A model generated the notes under the pieces. It made no database searches and had not been told where the DNA came from. It was given only the letters and a program-made list of their open reading frames with translations. This document shows positions 1-7,045 of a stretch of 13,880 nt of DNA, one piece after another. Made by a program: the position numbers and the translations under genes. The stretch's first letter is position 1; each line of letters starts with the position of its first letter. The DNA comes from Tannerella sp. (GTDB lineage Bacteria; Bacteroidota; Bacteroidia; Bacteroidales; Tannerellaceae): the NCBI GenBank assembly GCA_031290635.1, contig JAITNE010000149.1:1-13880 (forward strand), in the 5' to 3' direction.

Positions 1-588
1 AGAACGGTAACACTCGACGATGCGGTTTTTGGGATTGAGCCAAATGATCACGCGATATATCTTGACGTCAAGCAGCATTTAGCTAATCGTCGTCAAGGCA
101 CACACAAGTCAAAAGAGCGTAGCGAGATAGCGGGCAGTACCCGTAAGCTGATACGTCAGAAAGGTAGTGGCGGCGCCCGTCGCGGCGACATCAACTCGCC
201 TGTAATGGTAGGCGGCGGTAGAGTATTCGGTCCGAGACCTCGCGACTACAGCTTCAAACTCAACAAGAAAGTGAAAGCTCTGGCACGCAAGTCGGCATTG
301 TCGTACAAAGCTAAAGACGGAGCCATCACGGTAGTCGAAGACTTCACGCTGGAAACGCCTAAGACAAAAGAGTTTATAGCCATACTAAAAGCCTTGAAGG
401 CCGACAGCCGTAAGACGTTGCTCGTATTGGCAGAAAACAACGACGGACTGTATTTGTCGGCACGCAACTTGCATTCGGCGACGGTCGTAACCGTACCCGA
501 ACTGAACACCTACAAAGTGCTTGACGCAGCGACCCTGTTGCTGAGCGAGAGCGCTTTAACCAAGATTGAAAACAACTTAAAAGCATAA
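1..588 (+). CDS. rplD: 50S ribosomal protein L4 (uL4), 5'-truncated
   Basis: Large-subunit protein that binds 23S rRNA and lines the nascent-peptide exit tunnel with an extended loop. Frame 1 is open from the first base, giving 195 residues. The family is about 208 residues in Bacteroidales, so roughly 13 N-terminal residues lie upstream; the internal ATG at 205 is not the real start. The loop motif [11 protein letters not shown] (window residues 52-62) is the tunnel-tip segment in which macrolide-resistance changes are known in E. coli. Later family motifs APKTK-like (TPKTKEF) and SARNLH are present. In E. coli L4 also autoregulates the S10 operon; the leader is outside this window, so nothing can be said here. 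The stop codon is part of the SD sequence of rplW, 13 nt downstream. Confidence 0.97.
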   Translation, partial: RTVTLDDAVFGIEPNDHAIYLDVKQHLANRRQGTHKSKERSEIAGSTRKLIRQKGSGGARRGDINSPVMVGGGRVFGPRPRDYSFKLNKKVKALARKSALSYKAKDGAITVVEDFTLETPKTKEFIAILKALKADSRKTLLVLAENNDGLYLSARNLHSATVVTVPELNTYKVLDAATLLLSESALTKIENNLKA

Positions 589-593
589 GGAGG
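586..593 (+). promoter_or_regulatory. Strong Shine-Dalgarno site for rplW
   Basis: TAAGGAGG is a full 8-nt complement to the 3' end of bacterial 16S rRNA. The GGAGG core ends 8 nt before the rplW ATG. The site uses the rplD stop codon TAA as its first three bases. Most genes in this window have only A-rich upstream sequence, as is typical of Bacteroidota, so this site stands out. Its function as an RBS is inferred. Confidence 0.75.
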
Positions 594-601
594 ACAACAA
601 G

Positions 602-895
602 ATGGGAATCATAATCAAACCAATAGTAACGGAAAAGATGACGGCGGTAACAGAGAAAACGCCTAATCGTTTTGGCTTCCGCGTTCAGCCCGACGCTAAC
701 AAGTTGGAAATCAAGAACGCAATCGAGACCATGTACAAAGTGGTTGTCAAGGACGTCAATACGATGAACTACAGCGGCAAGAAGAAAAGTCGCTATACTA
801 AGTCAGGCGCAGTCAACGGTCGTCAAGATGCGTTCAAGAAAGCGATAGTAACATTAAAGGGAGGCGATACAATCGACTTCTTCAGTAATATTTAA
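602..895 (+). CDS. rplW: 50S ribosomal protein L23 (uL23)
   Basis: Large-subunit protein at the tunnel exit, the known docking site for trigger factor, SRP and SecY. It has 97 residues, the normal length. Recognised from the N-terminal motif IIIKPIVTEKM and the C-terminal basic stretch GKKKSRYTKSG followed by KKAIVTLKGGDTIDFF. The ATG at 602 follows a strong SD, making the start secure. It sits between rplD and rplB, the conserved S10-operon order. A 30-nt AT-rich spacer follows. Confidence 0.97.
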   Translation: MGIIIKPIVTEKMTAVTEKTPNRFGFRVQPDANKLEIKNAIETMYKVVVKDVNTMNYSGKKKSRYTKSGAVNGRQDAFKKAIVTLKGGDTIDFFSNI

Positions 896-904
896 TCCAA
901 AACC

Positions 905-920
905 TTCAAAATTCAAAATT
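905..920 (+). repeat. AT-rich tandem word TTCAAAA/TTCAAAATT in rplW-rplB spacer
   Basis: The spacer holds the tandem word TTCAAAATTCAAAATT directly before the rplB start region. A closely similar run occurs at 1769-1789 before rpsS. Such words recur in AT-rich spacers of Bacteroidota genomes; a role as an A-rich translation-enhancing leader is possible but is inference. Confidence 0.45.
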
Positions 921-925
921 AGAAG

Positions 926-1750
926 ATGGGAATACGTAAATTAAAGCCCACTACCCCGGGGCAGAGACACAAGGTTATCGGTGCATTTGACAACATCACT
1001 GCAAGTACACCGGAGAAGTCTCTTGTGATTGGTAAGACATCGTCGGGCGGTCGCGACAATACCGGTAAAATGACAGTACGTTATATCGGTGGCGGTCACA
1101 AGCGCAAGTATCGTTTTATCGATTTCAAGAGGAGCAAAGATGGCATTCCGGCAACAGTAAAAACGATAGAGTACGATCCGAATCGCACCTCTCGAATAGC
1201 GCTGTTGTACTACGCCGATGGCGAGAAGAGTTATATCGTCGCGCCAAACGGATTGGAAGTAGGCCAAACAGTGATGTCGGGCAGCAAGGCAGCTCCCGAA
1301 ATAGGCAACTCGTTACCGATGCAGGACATACCTGTCGGAACGATCATTCATAATATCGAGCTTCGTCCCGGTCAAGGCGCCAAGTTAGTGCGTTCGGCAG
1401 GAACATTCGCACAGTTGACCTCTCGCGAAGGCGCTTATGCGATCATCAAGATGCCTTCCGGCGAGACGCGCAAGATATTATCTGCATGTAAGGCGACCAT
1501 AGGAAGCGTTGGCAATTCAGACCACGCGCTTGAGAAGTCAGGTAAAGCCGGTCGTTCGAGGTGGTTAGGACGTCGTCCTCATAACCGAGGCGTAGTGATG
1601 AACCCTGTCGATCACCCGATGGGTGGCGGCGAGGGTCGTGCATCCGGCGGCCATCCCCGTTCGCGTAAAGGCTTGTATGCTAAGGGCTTGAAGACGAGAG
1701 CTCCGAAGAAGTCATCTTGGCGTTACATCATTGAGAGAAGGAAGAAATAA
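926..1750 (+). CDS. rplB: 50S ribosomal protein L2 (uL2)
   Basis: Primary 23S rRNA-binding protein needed for subunit association and for the peptidyl-transferase region. It has 274 residues, the standard length. The N-terminal OB-like domain and central SH3-like barrel are followed by the signature [14 protein letters not shown] (residues 225-238). The functionally important His of the NPVDH motif is His230; the second His found in E. coli (HPH) is Met232 here, which I believe is usual in Bacteroidales. The C-terminus [13 protein letters not shown] (YIIERRKK) is also typical. The start ATG 926 encodes [14 protein letters not shown]. No SD is visible; the upstream sequence is A-rich. Confidence 0.98.
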   Translation: MGIRKLKPTTPGQRHKVIGAFDNITASTPEKSLVIGKTSSGGRDNTGKMTVRYIGGGHKRKYRFIDFKRSKDGIPATVKTIEYDPNRTSRIALLYYADGEKSYIVAPNGLEVGQTVMSGSKAAPEIGNSLPMQDIPVGTIIHNIELRPGQGAKLVRSAGTFAQLTSREGAYAIIKMPSGETRKILSACKATIGSVGNSDHALEKSGKAGRSRWLGRRPHNRGVVMNPVDHPMGGGEGRASGGHPRSRKGLYAKGLKTRAPKKSSWRYIIERRKK

Positions 1751-1768
1751 TCATTAAACTTTCGAAAA

Positions 1769-1789
1769 TCAAAATTCAAACTTCAAAAT
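1769..1789 (+). repeat. AT-rich TCAAAATTCAAA word in rplB-rpsS spacer
   Basis: This 53-nt spacer contains a run closely similar to that at 905-920 (shared core TCAAAATTCAAA). No palindrome or promoter-like TAnnTTTG element was found in the spacer. It ends with AAAGAAGAT before the rpsS ATG. The shared word suggests a recurring spacer sequence; function unknown. Confidence 0.4.
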
Positions 1790-1803
1790 AAATAAAAGAA
1801 GAT

Positions 1804-2070
1804 ATGAGTCGTTCACTAAAAAAAGGTCCTTACATCAACGTCAAGCTCGAGAAAAAAGTGTTGACTATGAATGAGGCAGGCAAGAAAGCAGTAGTTAAGA
1901 CATGGGCGCGGGCTTCGATGATATCGCCCGATTTCGTGGGTCATACTATTGCCGTGCACAATGGTAACAAGTTTATTCCGGTGTTCGTCACCGAGAATAT
2001 GGTAGGTCATAAATTAGGGGAATTTTCGCCGACGCGTATATTCCGTGGTCATTCAGGTAATAAAAAGTAA
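1804..2070 (+). CDS. rpsS: 30S ribosomal protein S19 (uS19)
   Basis: Small-subunit head protein that forms a pair with S13 and contacts the A-site tRNA region. It has 88 residues, near the usual length of about 90. Recognised from the N-terminal [11 protein letters not shown] and the signature [18 protein letters not shown] (residues 67-84). Start ATG 1804 is preceded by A-rich sequence and only a weak GAAG. The 6-nt gap to rplV suggests translational coupling. Confidence 0.98.
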   Translation: MSRSLKKGPYINVKLEKKVLTMNEAGKKAVVKTWARASMISPDFVGHTIAVHNGNKFIPVFVTENMVGHKLGEFSPTRIFRGHSGNKK

Positions 2071-2076
2071 AAAGTT

Positions 2077-2511
2077 ATGGGCGCAAGAAAAAAAATAGCA
2101 GCAAATACGAGAAAAGAGGCGCTAAAGAGCGTGTCTTTCGCGAAGTTGAACAACGTTCCAAGTTCGCCCCGCAAGATGCGTCTTGTAGTGGATATGATAC
2201 GGGATATGGAGGTTTTCCGCGCGCTGGGCGTGTTGAAATACTCTAACAAAGAAGCGGCCGCTAAGGTTGAGAAGCTACTTCGCTCGGCGATAGCCAATTG
2301 GGAGACAAAGAACGAACGTAAGGCAGACAGCGGCGAGTTGTTCGTCAAGTCGGTAAACGTCGATTGTTCGACCACACTGAAACGTATGCGTCCGGCCCCA
2401 CAAGGTCGTGGCTACCGCATCCGCAAACGCTCGAACCATGTTACACTGTTCGTAGAAACAAAGACACTCGTGAAAAATGATACTGAAAATAACAAAGAAA
2501 GTCAAAATTAA
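2077..2511 (+). CDS. rplV: 50S ribosomal protein L22 (uL22)
   Basis: Large-subunit protein whose beta-hairpin reaches into the exit tunnel opposite L4. It has 144 residues, longer than E. coli (110). The extra length is a basic N-terminal segment of about 18 residues ([18 protein letters not shown]) and a polar C-terminal tail ([11 protein letters not shown]), lengths usual for Bacteroidota. The core motifs [13 protein letters not shown] and the hairpin tip [18 protein letters not shown] (102-119) followed by NHVT are clear. The gap to the rpsC ATG is 6 nt. Confidence 0.97.
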   Translation: MGARKKIAANTRKEALKSVSFAKLNNVPSSPRKMRLVVDMIRDMEVFRALGVLKYSNKEAAAKVEKLLRSAIANWETKNERKADSGELFVKSVNVDCSTTLKRMRPAPQGRGYRIRKRSNHVTLFVETKTLVKNDTENNKESQN

Positions 2512-2517
2512 TTGCAG

Positions 2518-3471
2518 ATGGGACAAAAAGTAAATCCAATAAGTAATCGTTTAGGAATCATCCGAGGATGGGATTCCAATTGGTACGGCGGAAAGAAATA
2601 CGGCGAAACATTGCTCGAAGACAGCAATATACGCAAGTATCTGAATGCCCGTCTTGCAAAGGCAAGCATATCACGCATAGTGATAGAGCGCACGTTGAAG
2701 TTGATTACCATTACGGTATGCACCTCTCGTCCGGGTCTTATCATCGGTAAGGCCGGTTCGGAAGTTGACAAGCTCAAAGAAGAGCTGAAGAAGATTACCG
2801 ACAAGGATGTGCAAATCAACATCTTCGAGATTAAACGTCCGGAGCTGGACGCTGTAATCGTAGCGAACAATATAGCCCGTCAGCTTGAAGGCAAGATAGC
2901 CTATCGTCGTGCAATCAAGAGCGCCATAGCCTCAACTATGCGCATTGGAGCCGAAGGTATCAAGGTACAAGTGTCAGGGCGTTTGAATGGAGCGGAGATG
3001 GCGCGCTCGGAGATGTACAAAGAGGGACGTACCCCCTTGCACACTTTCCGCGCCGACATCGACTATGCTCTGGGAGAAGCGTTGACAAAGGTCGGCCTGT
3101 TGGGTATCAAGGTATGGATATGCCGTGGCGAAATATATGGCAAGCGCGACTTGGCGCCTTCGTTCCAGGCACAGAAAGACTTTAAGGTTAACGAGCGTGG
3201 CGAACGTGTAGATGGCGACAAGCCATACGGCAAGCGCAGACGCGGAGACCGTGATGACCGTGGCGGCGATCGCGGAGGAGACCGTCGTGGCAACGGCGGC
3301 TTCGGTAACAGCAACGGTGGCGGCTTCGGCGGCGGACGTGGCGGAGACAATCGCGGTGGCGGCAATCGCGGCTTCGGCGGCGGACGTAGCGGAGATAATC
3401 GCGGCGTAGGAAATCGTAGCGGCGGCAGCAGTAGCGGCTTCAGCGGCGGAGGAGACAGGAGAAGGAGTTAA
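2518..3471 (+). CDS. rpsC: 30S ribosomal protein S3 (uS3) with long Gly/Arg-rich C-terminal tail
   Basis: Small-subunit head protein at the mRNA entry channel, where S3, S4 and S5 contribute to mRNA unwinding. The start is ATG 2518 ([20 protein letters not shown]); an in-frame TTG at 2512 is less likely. The type II KH domain carries IIGKAG (75-80), and the C-terminal S3 domain carries [12 protein letters not shown] (154-165) through [10 protein letters not shown] (196-205). The conserved core ends near residue 213, close to E. coli length. The remaining roughly 100 residues are an extension; residues 238-317 hold 34 Gly and 17 Arg out of 80, with four RGG triplets and many GGD/DNRG units. 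Bacteroidales S3 proteins I recall end near residue 245, so this tail is unusually long. The core assignment is certain; the role of the tail is unknown. Confidence 0.97.
   Translation: MGQKVNPISNRLGIIRGWDSNWYGGKKYGETLLEDSNIRKYLNARLAKASISRIVIERTLKLITITVCTSRPGLIIGKAGSEVDKLKEELKKITDKDVQINIFEIKRPELDAVIVANNIARQLEGKIAYRRAIKSAIASTMRIGAEGIKVQVSGRLNGAEMARSEMYKEGRTPLHTFRADIDYALGEALTKVGLLGIKVWICRGEIYGKRDLAPSFQAQKDFKVNERGERVDGDKPYGKRRRGDRDDRGGDRGGDRRGNGGFGNSNGGGFGGGRGGDNRGGGNRGFGGGRSGDNRGVGNRSGGSSSGFSGGGDRRRS
3229..3468 (+). other. RGG/glycine-rich low-complexity tail of S3
   Basis: This is the coding segment for S3 residues 238-317. It begins with a basic-acidic stretch ([13 protein letters not shown]), continues as Gly-Arg-Asp-Asn-Phe repeats, and ends in GGDRRRS. 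Such RGG-type tails are known RNA-binding, disordered elements in other proteins, including RRM proteins of Bacteroidota. Expected to be disordered and to project from the 30S near the mRNA entry; that is inference. The opposite strand is open across the tail (proline-rich shadow) but is not a gene. Confidence 0.8.
3325..3420 (+). repeat. Two 48-bp imperfect tandem copies within the S3 tail
   Basis: Copy 1 is 3325-3372 and copy 2 is 3373-3420. They match at about 40 of 48 bases and encode 16-residue units beginning [11 protein letters not shown] and [11 protein letters not shown]. Several of the differences are synonymous. This indicates that the tail grew by in-frame duplication. Confidence 0.85.
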
Positions 3472-3491
3472 GAGTTTAAAGATAAACAGAT

Positions 3492-3926
3492 ATGTTACAA
3501 CCCAAAAAAGTTAAATACAGAAGACCTATGAAAGGCCGTGCAAAAGGCCTTGCACAAAGGGGAAACCAATTGGCTTTCGGTTCGTTCGGAATCAAGTCGT
3601 TAGGTACAAAGTGGCTCACCGGCCGGCAGTTAGAAGCTGCCCGTGTGGCGGTAACCAGATATATGCAACGTCAGGGTCAGGTATGGCTTCGTGTCTTCCC
3701 CGACAAGCCAATCACCAAGAAACCCGCCGATGTGCGTATGGGTAAGGGCAAGGGCGATCCGGAAGGCTTCGTAGCCCCCGTTACACCGGGACGCATAATA
3801 TTCGAGATAGAAGGCGTATCCTTCGAGATAGCTAAAGAGGCTCTACGCCTTGCTGCTCAGAAGTTGCCGATAACTACCAAGTTCGTCGTGCGCCGCGATT
3901 ATGATATTAAAAACGAAAATGCGTAA
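3492..3926 (+). CDS. rplP: 50S ribosomal protein L16 (uL16)
   Basis: Large-subunit protein near the A site and central protuberance, important for late 50S assembly. It has 144 residues, the expected length. The N-terminus [16 protein letters not shown] and the motif [12 protein letters not shown] (81-92) are diagnostic. The start ATG 3492 is 20 nt after rpsC with no close SD; the GGAG at the rpsC end is too far away. The gap to rpmC is 5 nt. Confidence 0.98.
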   Translation: MLQPKKVKYRRPMKGRAKGLAQRGNQLAFGSFGIKSLGTKWLTGRQLEAARVAVTRYMQRQGQVWLRVFPDKPITKKPADVRMGKGKGDPEGFVAPVTPGRIIFEIEGVSFEIAKEALRLAAQKLPITTKFVVRRDYDIKNENA

Positions 3927-3931
3927 AAGTC

Positions 3932-4126
3932 ATGAAGAGTGAAGAAGTAAAGGGTCTTAGTACCAAAGAATTAAGTGAGAGAGTAGATGCGGAGGTAGCT
4001 TCGCTGGAGCAGTTGAAGATCAACCATAGTATATCGCCGTTGGATAATCCCTCGCGCATCAAGCAGTTACGCCGTTCGGTAGCGCGTTTGAAGACGGAGT
4101 TGCATCAAAGAACAATTGCCAATTGA
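3932..4126 (+). CDS. rpmC: 50S ribosomal protein L29 (uL29)
   Basis: Small helical protein at the tunnel exit next to L23. It has 64 residues, normal for the family. Recognised by the two-helix pattern and the motif IKQLRRSVARLKTELHQR near the C-terminus (43-60), plus its invariant place between rplP and rpsQ. The last codons and the stop (TGA 4124-4126) fall inside an ATTGCCAATTGACAATT repeat word, so the terminal Ile-Ala-Asn is probably shaped by that spacer-type sequence. Confidence 0.95.
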   Translation: MKSEEVKGLSTKELSERVDAEVASLEQLKINHSISPLDNPSRIKQLRRSVARLKTELHQRTIAN

Positions 4127-4131
4127 CAATT
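4113..4131 (+). repeat. CAATT-rich repeat word overlapping the rpmC 3' end
   Basis: CAATTGCCAATTGACAATT contains three spaced copies of CAATT. It straddles the rpmC stop codon and enters the rpmC-rpsQ spacer. Related words occur at 5974-5994 after rpsN and at 7391-7399 after rplR. This word family is familiar to me from Bacteroidota intergenic DNA; the mechanism of spread and function are not known from the sequence. Confidence 0.4.
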
Positions 4132-4152
4132 CATCAATCAAAAATTATATAG

Positions 4153-4410
4153 ATGGAGACGAGAAATTTAAGAAAAGAAAGAACAGGTGTTGTCCTGAGC
4201 AACAAGATGGAGAAAAGCATCACAGTTGCAGTAAAATGGAAGGAGAAACACCCGATTTACGGCAAGTTCGTCAACAAGACGAAGAAATATCATGTTCACG
4301 ACGAGAAGAACGAGTGCAACATTGGCGACACTGTGCGCATCATGGAGACCCGTCCGTTGAGCAAGACGAAGACTTGGAGGTTGATACAAATAATCGAAAG
4401 GGCTAAGTAA
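4153..4410 (+). CDS. rpsQ: 30S ribosomal protein S17 (uS17)
   Basis: Primary 16S rRNA-binding OB-fold protein of the 30S body. It has 85 residues, normal length. Recognised from [19 protein letters not shown] at the N-terminus and the signature [20 protein letters not shown] (58-77). The start is ATG 4153 ([12 protein letters not shown]). An overlapping +1-shifted open frame from 4116 is a shadow. Only 1 nt separates the stop from the rplN ATG, so coupling by re-initiation is likely. Confidence 0.97.
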   Translation: METRNLRKERTGVVLSNKMEKSITVAVKWKEKHPIYGKFVNKTKKYHVHDEKNECNIGDTVRIMETRPLSKTKTWRLIQIIERAK

Positions 4411-4411
4411 G

Positions 4412-4777
4412 ATGATACAGCAAGAAACCAGATTAATAGTAGCGGATAACAGCGGGGCAAAAGAAGCCTTGTGCATCCGCGTATTAGGCGGGACGCGCAG
4501 ACGTTACGCCTCGGTAGGCGACATAATAGTCGTTACAGTCAAGAACGTCATACCGTCGAGCGACATGAAAAAAGGCACGGTATCTAAAGCAGTAGTAGTA
4601 CGTACCGCGAAAGAGATACGCCGTCAAGACGGTTCGTATATTCGTTTCGACGACAACGCATGCGTACTGTTGAATCAGGCAGGCGAAATCCGCGGTAGCC
4701 GTATCTTCGGCCCCGTAGCTCGCGAGCTTCGTGCGACGAACATGAAAATTGTATCATTAGCGCCCGAAGTACTTTGA
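4412..4777 (+). CDS. rplN: 50S ribosomal protein L14 (uL14)
   Basis: Large-subunit interface protein forming inter-subunit bridges and the site where the silencing factor RsfS binds in other bacteria. It has 121 residues, the standard size. N-terminus [19 protein letters not shown] and C-terminal [13 protein letters not shown] (94-106) are diagnostic. It opens the spc part of the cluster, directly abutting rpsQ, so there is no room for a separate promoter between S10 and spc parts. Confidence 0.98.
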   Translation: MIQQETRLIVADNSGAKEALCIRVLGGTRRRYASVGDIIVVTVKNVIPSSDMKKGTVSKAVVVRTAKEIRRQDGSYIRFDDNACVLLNQAGEIRGSRIFGPVARELRATNMKIVSLAPEVL

Positions 4778-4803
4778 TAAATAACGTAAAAACTTAAATA
4801 AAG

Positions 4804-5139
4804 ATGAGTAAGTTACATATAAAGAAAGGCGACATAGTATATGTCAATGCCGGCGAAGACCGTGGCAAGACCGGACGAGTGCTCAAAGTGCTTGTCGAGG
4901 ATGAACGCGCCATCGTTGAAGGCATCAACATGGTCACCAAACATGCCAAGCCCAGCGCGAAAAGTCCGCAGGGCGGCAGAGAGACAAAAGAATCGTCCAT
5001 CCATATCTCGAATCTGAATCCGGTAGATCCGAAGTCAGGCAAGCCGACCCGTGTCGGTCATCGCGAAGTGAAAGTGGAAGGCAAGAAGAGTAAAAAAATC
5101 GTGCGTTACGCCAAAAAATCAGGGGAGGAGTTGAAATAA
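4804..5139 (+). CDS. rplX: 50S ribosomal protein L24 (uL24)
   Basis: Assembly-initiator protein of the 50S, located near the tunnel exit. It has 111 residues, as in many Bacteroidota. The KOW motif is at residues 5-32 ([20 protein letters not shown]). Later motif [19 protein letters not shown] is typical. The stop codon overlaps the rplE start by one base (TAATG). The last codons contain the SD of rplE. Confidence 0.97.
   Translation: MSKLHIKKGDIVYVNAGEDRGKTGRVLKVLVEDERAIVEGINMVTKHAKPSAKSPQGGRETKESSIHISNLNPVDPKSGKPTRVGHREVKVEGKKSKKIVRYAKKSGEELK
5122..5129 (+). promoter_or_regulatory. Shine-Dalgarno-like site for rplE
   Basis: GGGGAGGA lies inside the last codons of rplX. Its GGAGG core (5124-5128) ends 10 nt before the rplE ATG at 5139. 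Together with the TAATG stop-start overlap, this suggests coupled translation. The bases also encode conserved-looking Gly-Glu-Glu, so the match could be partly accidental. Confidence 0.5.
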
Positions 5140-5690
5140 TGAGTCAAATCGCTACATTGAAACAGGATTACAGGGAGCGCATCGTTCCCGCCCTCAAGCA
5201 AGAGTTCGGCTACACATCGGTCATGCAAGTGCCGGTGTTGCAGAAGATAGTCGTCAATCAAGGTCTCGGTCTGGCAACTGCCGACAAGAAGATCATTGAC
5301 GTCGCTATCGACGAGCTGACAAACATTACCGGCCAGAAAGCAGTCGCTACTTTCTCAAAGAAAGATATATCGAACTTCAAGCTTCGCCGCAAGATGCCTA
5401 TCGGAGTAATGGTAACGTTGCGCCACGAACGCATGTACGAGTTCCTTGAAAGGCTCGTTCGCGTCGCTTTGCCGCGTATCCGCGACTTCAAAGGAATAGA
5501 GAACAAACTCGACGGTCGAGGCAACTACACGCTGGGTATTCAGGAACAGATCATCTTTCCTGAAATCAACATCGACAATATCACCAAGATATTAGGCATG
5601 AACATCACCTTCGTAACATCTGCCGATACGGACGAAGAAGGCTTTGCCCTGCTGAGAAGTTTCGGATTACCATTCAAAAAGAAAAATTAA
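5139..5690 (+). CDS. rplE: 50S ribosomal protein L5 (uL5)
   Basis: 5S rRNA-binding protein of the central protuberance; it contacts the P-site tRNA and S13 across the subunits. It has 183 residues, near the E. coli length of 179. Motifs: [12 protein letters not shown] (34-45), KLRRKMPIG (82-90), [19 protein letters not shown] (123-141). Start ATG 5139 overlaps the rplX stop. Followed after 12 nt by rpsN. Confidence 0.98.
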   Translation: MSQIATLKQDYRERIVPALKQEFGYTSVMQVPVLQKIVVNQGLGLATADKKIIDVAIDELTNITGQKAVATFSKKDISNFKLRRKMPIGVMVTLRHERMYEFLERLVRVALPRIRDFKGIENKLDGRGNYTLGIQEQIIFPEINIDNITKILGMNITFVTSADTDEEGFALLRSFGLPFKKKN

Positions 5691-5702
5691 ATTTATAGAT
5701 AT

Positions 5703-5972
5703 ATGGCAAAAGAATCAATGAAGGCTCGCGAAGTAAAAAGAGCCAAGTTAGTCGCCAAGTACGCTGCCAAGCGCAAGAAATTGAAGTCCGAAGGCAAGTA
5801 CGACGAGTTACAGGCGCTGCCTAAGAACGCTTCACCCGTTCGTCTGCACAATCGTTGCAGCCTGACCGGTCGTCCGAAAGGCTACATGCGTCAGTTTGGG
5901 CTTTCTCGCATACAGTTTCGCGAAATGGCCTCGCAAGGGCTGATACCCGGAGTGAAGAAAGCAAGCTGGTAA
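5703..5972 (+). CDS. rpsN: 30S ribosomal protein S14 (uS14), zinc-free long form
   Basis: Small-subunit head protein that contacts S3 and S10. It has 89 residues, the long type. The short zinc type has CxxC...CxxC; here only a single Cys occurs, in [20 protein letters not shown] (51-70), so the zinc ribbon is absent. The C-terminus [11 protein letters not shown] is the family signature. The start ATG 5703 follows an AT-rich 12-nt gap. It is followed by the largest spacer in the window (70 nt). Confidence 0.97.
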   Translation: MAKESMKAREVKRAKLVAKYAAKRKKLKSEGKYDELQALPKNASPVRLHNRCSLTGRPKGYMRQFGLSRIQFREMASQGLIPGVKKASW

Positions 5973-6005
5973 AGACAATTGAGAAATGAGAATTATTAAA
6001 TATTG

Positions 6006-6020
6006 TCCCGATAGTCGGGA
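6006..6020 (+). repeat. Perfect 6-bp stem hairpin in rpsN-rpsH spacer
   Basis: TCCCGA-TAG-TCGGGA forms a perfect 6-bp stem with a 3-nt loop. It is followed by TTAATTTAAA, which is AT-rich but lacks the uninterrupted T-run of an intrinsic terminator. The flanks (5973-6005 and 6021-6042) are AT-rich without other structure. It could be an RNA regulatory hairpin, an attenuator remnant or a copy of a dispersed palindromic repeat. Function not established. Confidence 0.55.
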
Positions 6021-6042
6021 TTAATTTAAAAGTAAAATAAAA

Positions 6043-6438
6043 ATGACAGATCCTATTGCAGATTATTTAACAAGATTGCGAAACGCAATCAAGGCGCAGC
6101 ACCGAGTAGTCGATGTGCCGGCGTCAAACCTGAAGAAGGAGATCACCAAGATCCTCTTCGATAAGGGCTACATACTTAACTTTAAGTTTGTAGAAGAGGG
6201 TCCGCAAGGCACTATCAAGGTGGCCTTGAAGTATGATCCTATCAACAAAGTGAACGCGATTAAGAAACTCCAAAGAATTTCGTCGCCCGGTCTTCGCCGC
6301 TACACGGGGCACAAAGATATCCCCCGCGTGCTAAACGGATTAGGCATCGCGATATTATCAACTTCAAAGGGCGTGATGACCGATAAGGAAGCTCGCGACT
6401 TGAAGATAGGCGGTGAAGTATTATGTTTTATCTATTAA
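6043..6438 (+). CDS. rpsH: 30S ribosomal protein S8 (uS8)
   Basis: 16S rRNA-binding protein of the 30S platform. In E. coli it also represses its own operon by binding spc mRNA near rplE; no such site is recognisable here by eye. It has 131 residues, normal. N-terminus MTDPIADYLTRLRNA and C-terminal signature ILSTSKGVMTDKEAR (108-122) with GGEVLCFIY are clear. Start ATG 6043 follows an A-rich leader, no SD. The hairpin at 6006-6020 lies 22 nt upstream. Confidence 0.98.
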   Translation: MTDPIADYLTRLRNAIKAQHRVVDVPASNLKKEITKILFDKGYILNFKFVEEGPQGTIKVALKYDPINKVNAIKKLQRISSPGLRRYTGHKDIPRVLNGLGIAILSTSKGVMTDKEARDLKIGGEVLCFIY

Positions 6439-6441
6439 TTG

Positions 6442-6449
6442 AAGGAGGA
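6442..6449 (+). promoter_or_regulatory. Strong Shine-Dalgarno site for rplF
   Basis: AAGGAGGA with GGAGG at 6444-6448 ends 9 nt before the rplF ATG at 6458. It lies wholly in the 19-nt rpsH-rplF spacer, so it is not constrained by coding. It is one of three clear SD sites among 27 gene starts in the window. Confidence 0.75.
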
Positions 6450-6457
6450 AATAACAA

Positions 6458-7009
6458 ATGTCAAGAATAGGAAAACTACCAATTAAACTGCCGACAGGGG
6501 TTACATTCAGCCAGAAAGACGGCGTCGTTACGGTGAAAGGCTCAAAAGGCGAACTCACACAAGCGATCAATCCCGACATTACAGTCGAACTGAAAGACGG
6601 CGTGCTGACCGTCGCGCGTCCCTCGGACAGCATTGAGCACCGAGCGCTGCACGGCTTATATCGTGCGCTGATCAACAATATGGTCATCGGCGTATCCGAC
6701 GGCTACAAGAAGCAACTCGAACTTATAGGCGTAGGCTATCGCGCCTCCAACCAAGGTCAAGTACTCGAACTTTCGCTCGGATATACTCATAATATATTTC
6801 TCGAACTGCCGAAAGAAGTCATTCTTGAGACCAAGTCGGAGCGTAACAAAGCCCCGCTTATCATCCTCGAATCGGCCGACAAGCAACTGCTTGGTCAGGT
6901 CTGCGCCAAGATTCGCTCGTTCCGTAAGCCTGAACCTTACAAGGGCAAGGGTATCAAGTTCGTCGGCGAAATTATCAGAAGAAAGTCAGGTAAATCAGCT
7001 GCGAAGTAG
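6458..7009 (+). CDS. rplF: 50S ribosomal protein L6 (uL6)
   Basis: Large-subunit protein near the factor-binding region, contacting the sarcin-ricin loop base. It has 183 residues with two tandem alpha/beta domains of common origin. N-terminus MSRIGKLPIKLPTGV and C-terminal signature PEPYKGKGIKFVGEIIRRK (158-176) are diagnostic. The start at 6458 is fixed by a strong SD. A 36-nt spacer with a short purine-rich repeat follows. Confidence 0.98.
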   Translation: MSRIGKLPIKLPTGVTFSQKDGVVTVKGSKGELTQAINPDITVELKDGVLTVARPSDSIEHRALHGLYRALINNMVIGVSDGYKKQLELIGVGYRASNQGQVLELSLGYTHNIFLELPKEVILETKSERNKAPLIILESADKQLLGQVCAKIRSFRKPEPYKGKGIKFVGEIIRRKSGKSAAK

Positions 7010-7022
7010 AAGTTAAGAACTT

Positions 7023-7040
7023 AAGAAGTAAAAGAAGTAA
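7023..7040 (+). repeat. Two tandem copies of AAGAAGTAA before rplR
   Basis: Two exact copies of AAGAAGTAA (7023-7031 and 7032-7040) sit 5 nt upstream of the rplR ATG at 7046. The purine-rich A/G character matches Bacteroidota A-rich translation leaders. Whether the repeat matters for initiation is unknown. Confidence 0.45.
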
Positions 7041-7045
7041 AAGCT

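Noticed and set aside
2512..2517. Alternative TTG start for rpsC (two extra residues)
   Set aside because: [13 protein letters not shown] from ATG 2518 is the family N-terminus; TTG directly abuts the rplV stop and adds nothing conserved.
3063..3365. Proline-rich open frame on the minus strand
   Set aside because: A mirror of the Gly/Arg-rich S3 tail; Gly codons GGC/GGN read as Pro/Ala on the other strand.
4116..4406. 96-codon + strand frame overlapping rpsQ
   Set aside because: Shifted frame over the certain S17 gene with no ribosomal motif; the true frame starts at 4153.
6006..6030. Intrinsic terminator after rpsN
   Set aside because: Stem is short and the following sequence TTAATTTAAA has no continuous T-run; the operon plainly continues.
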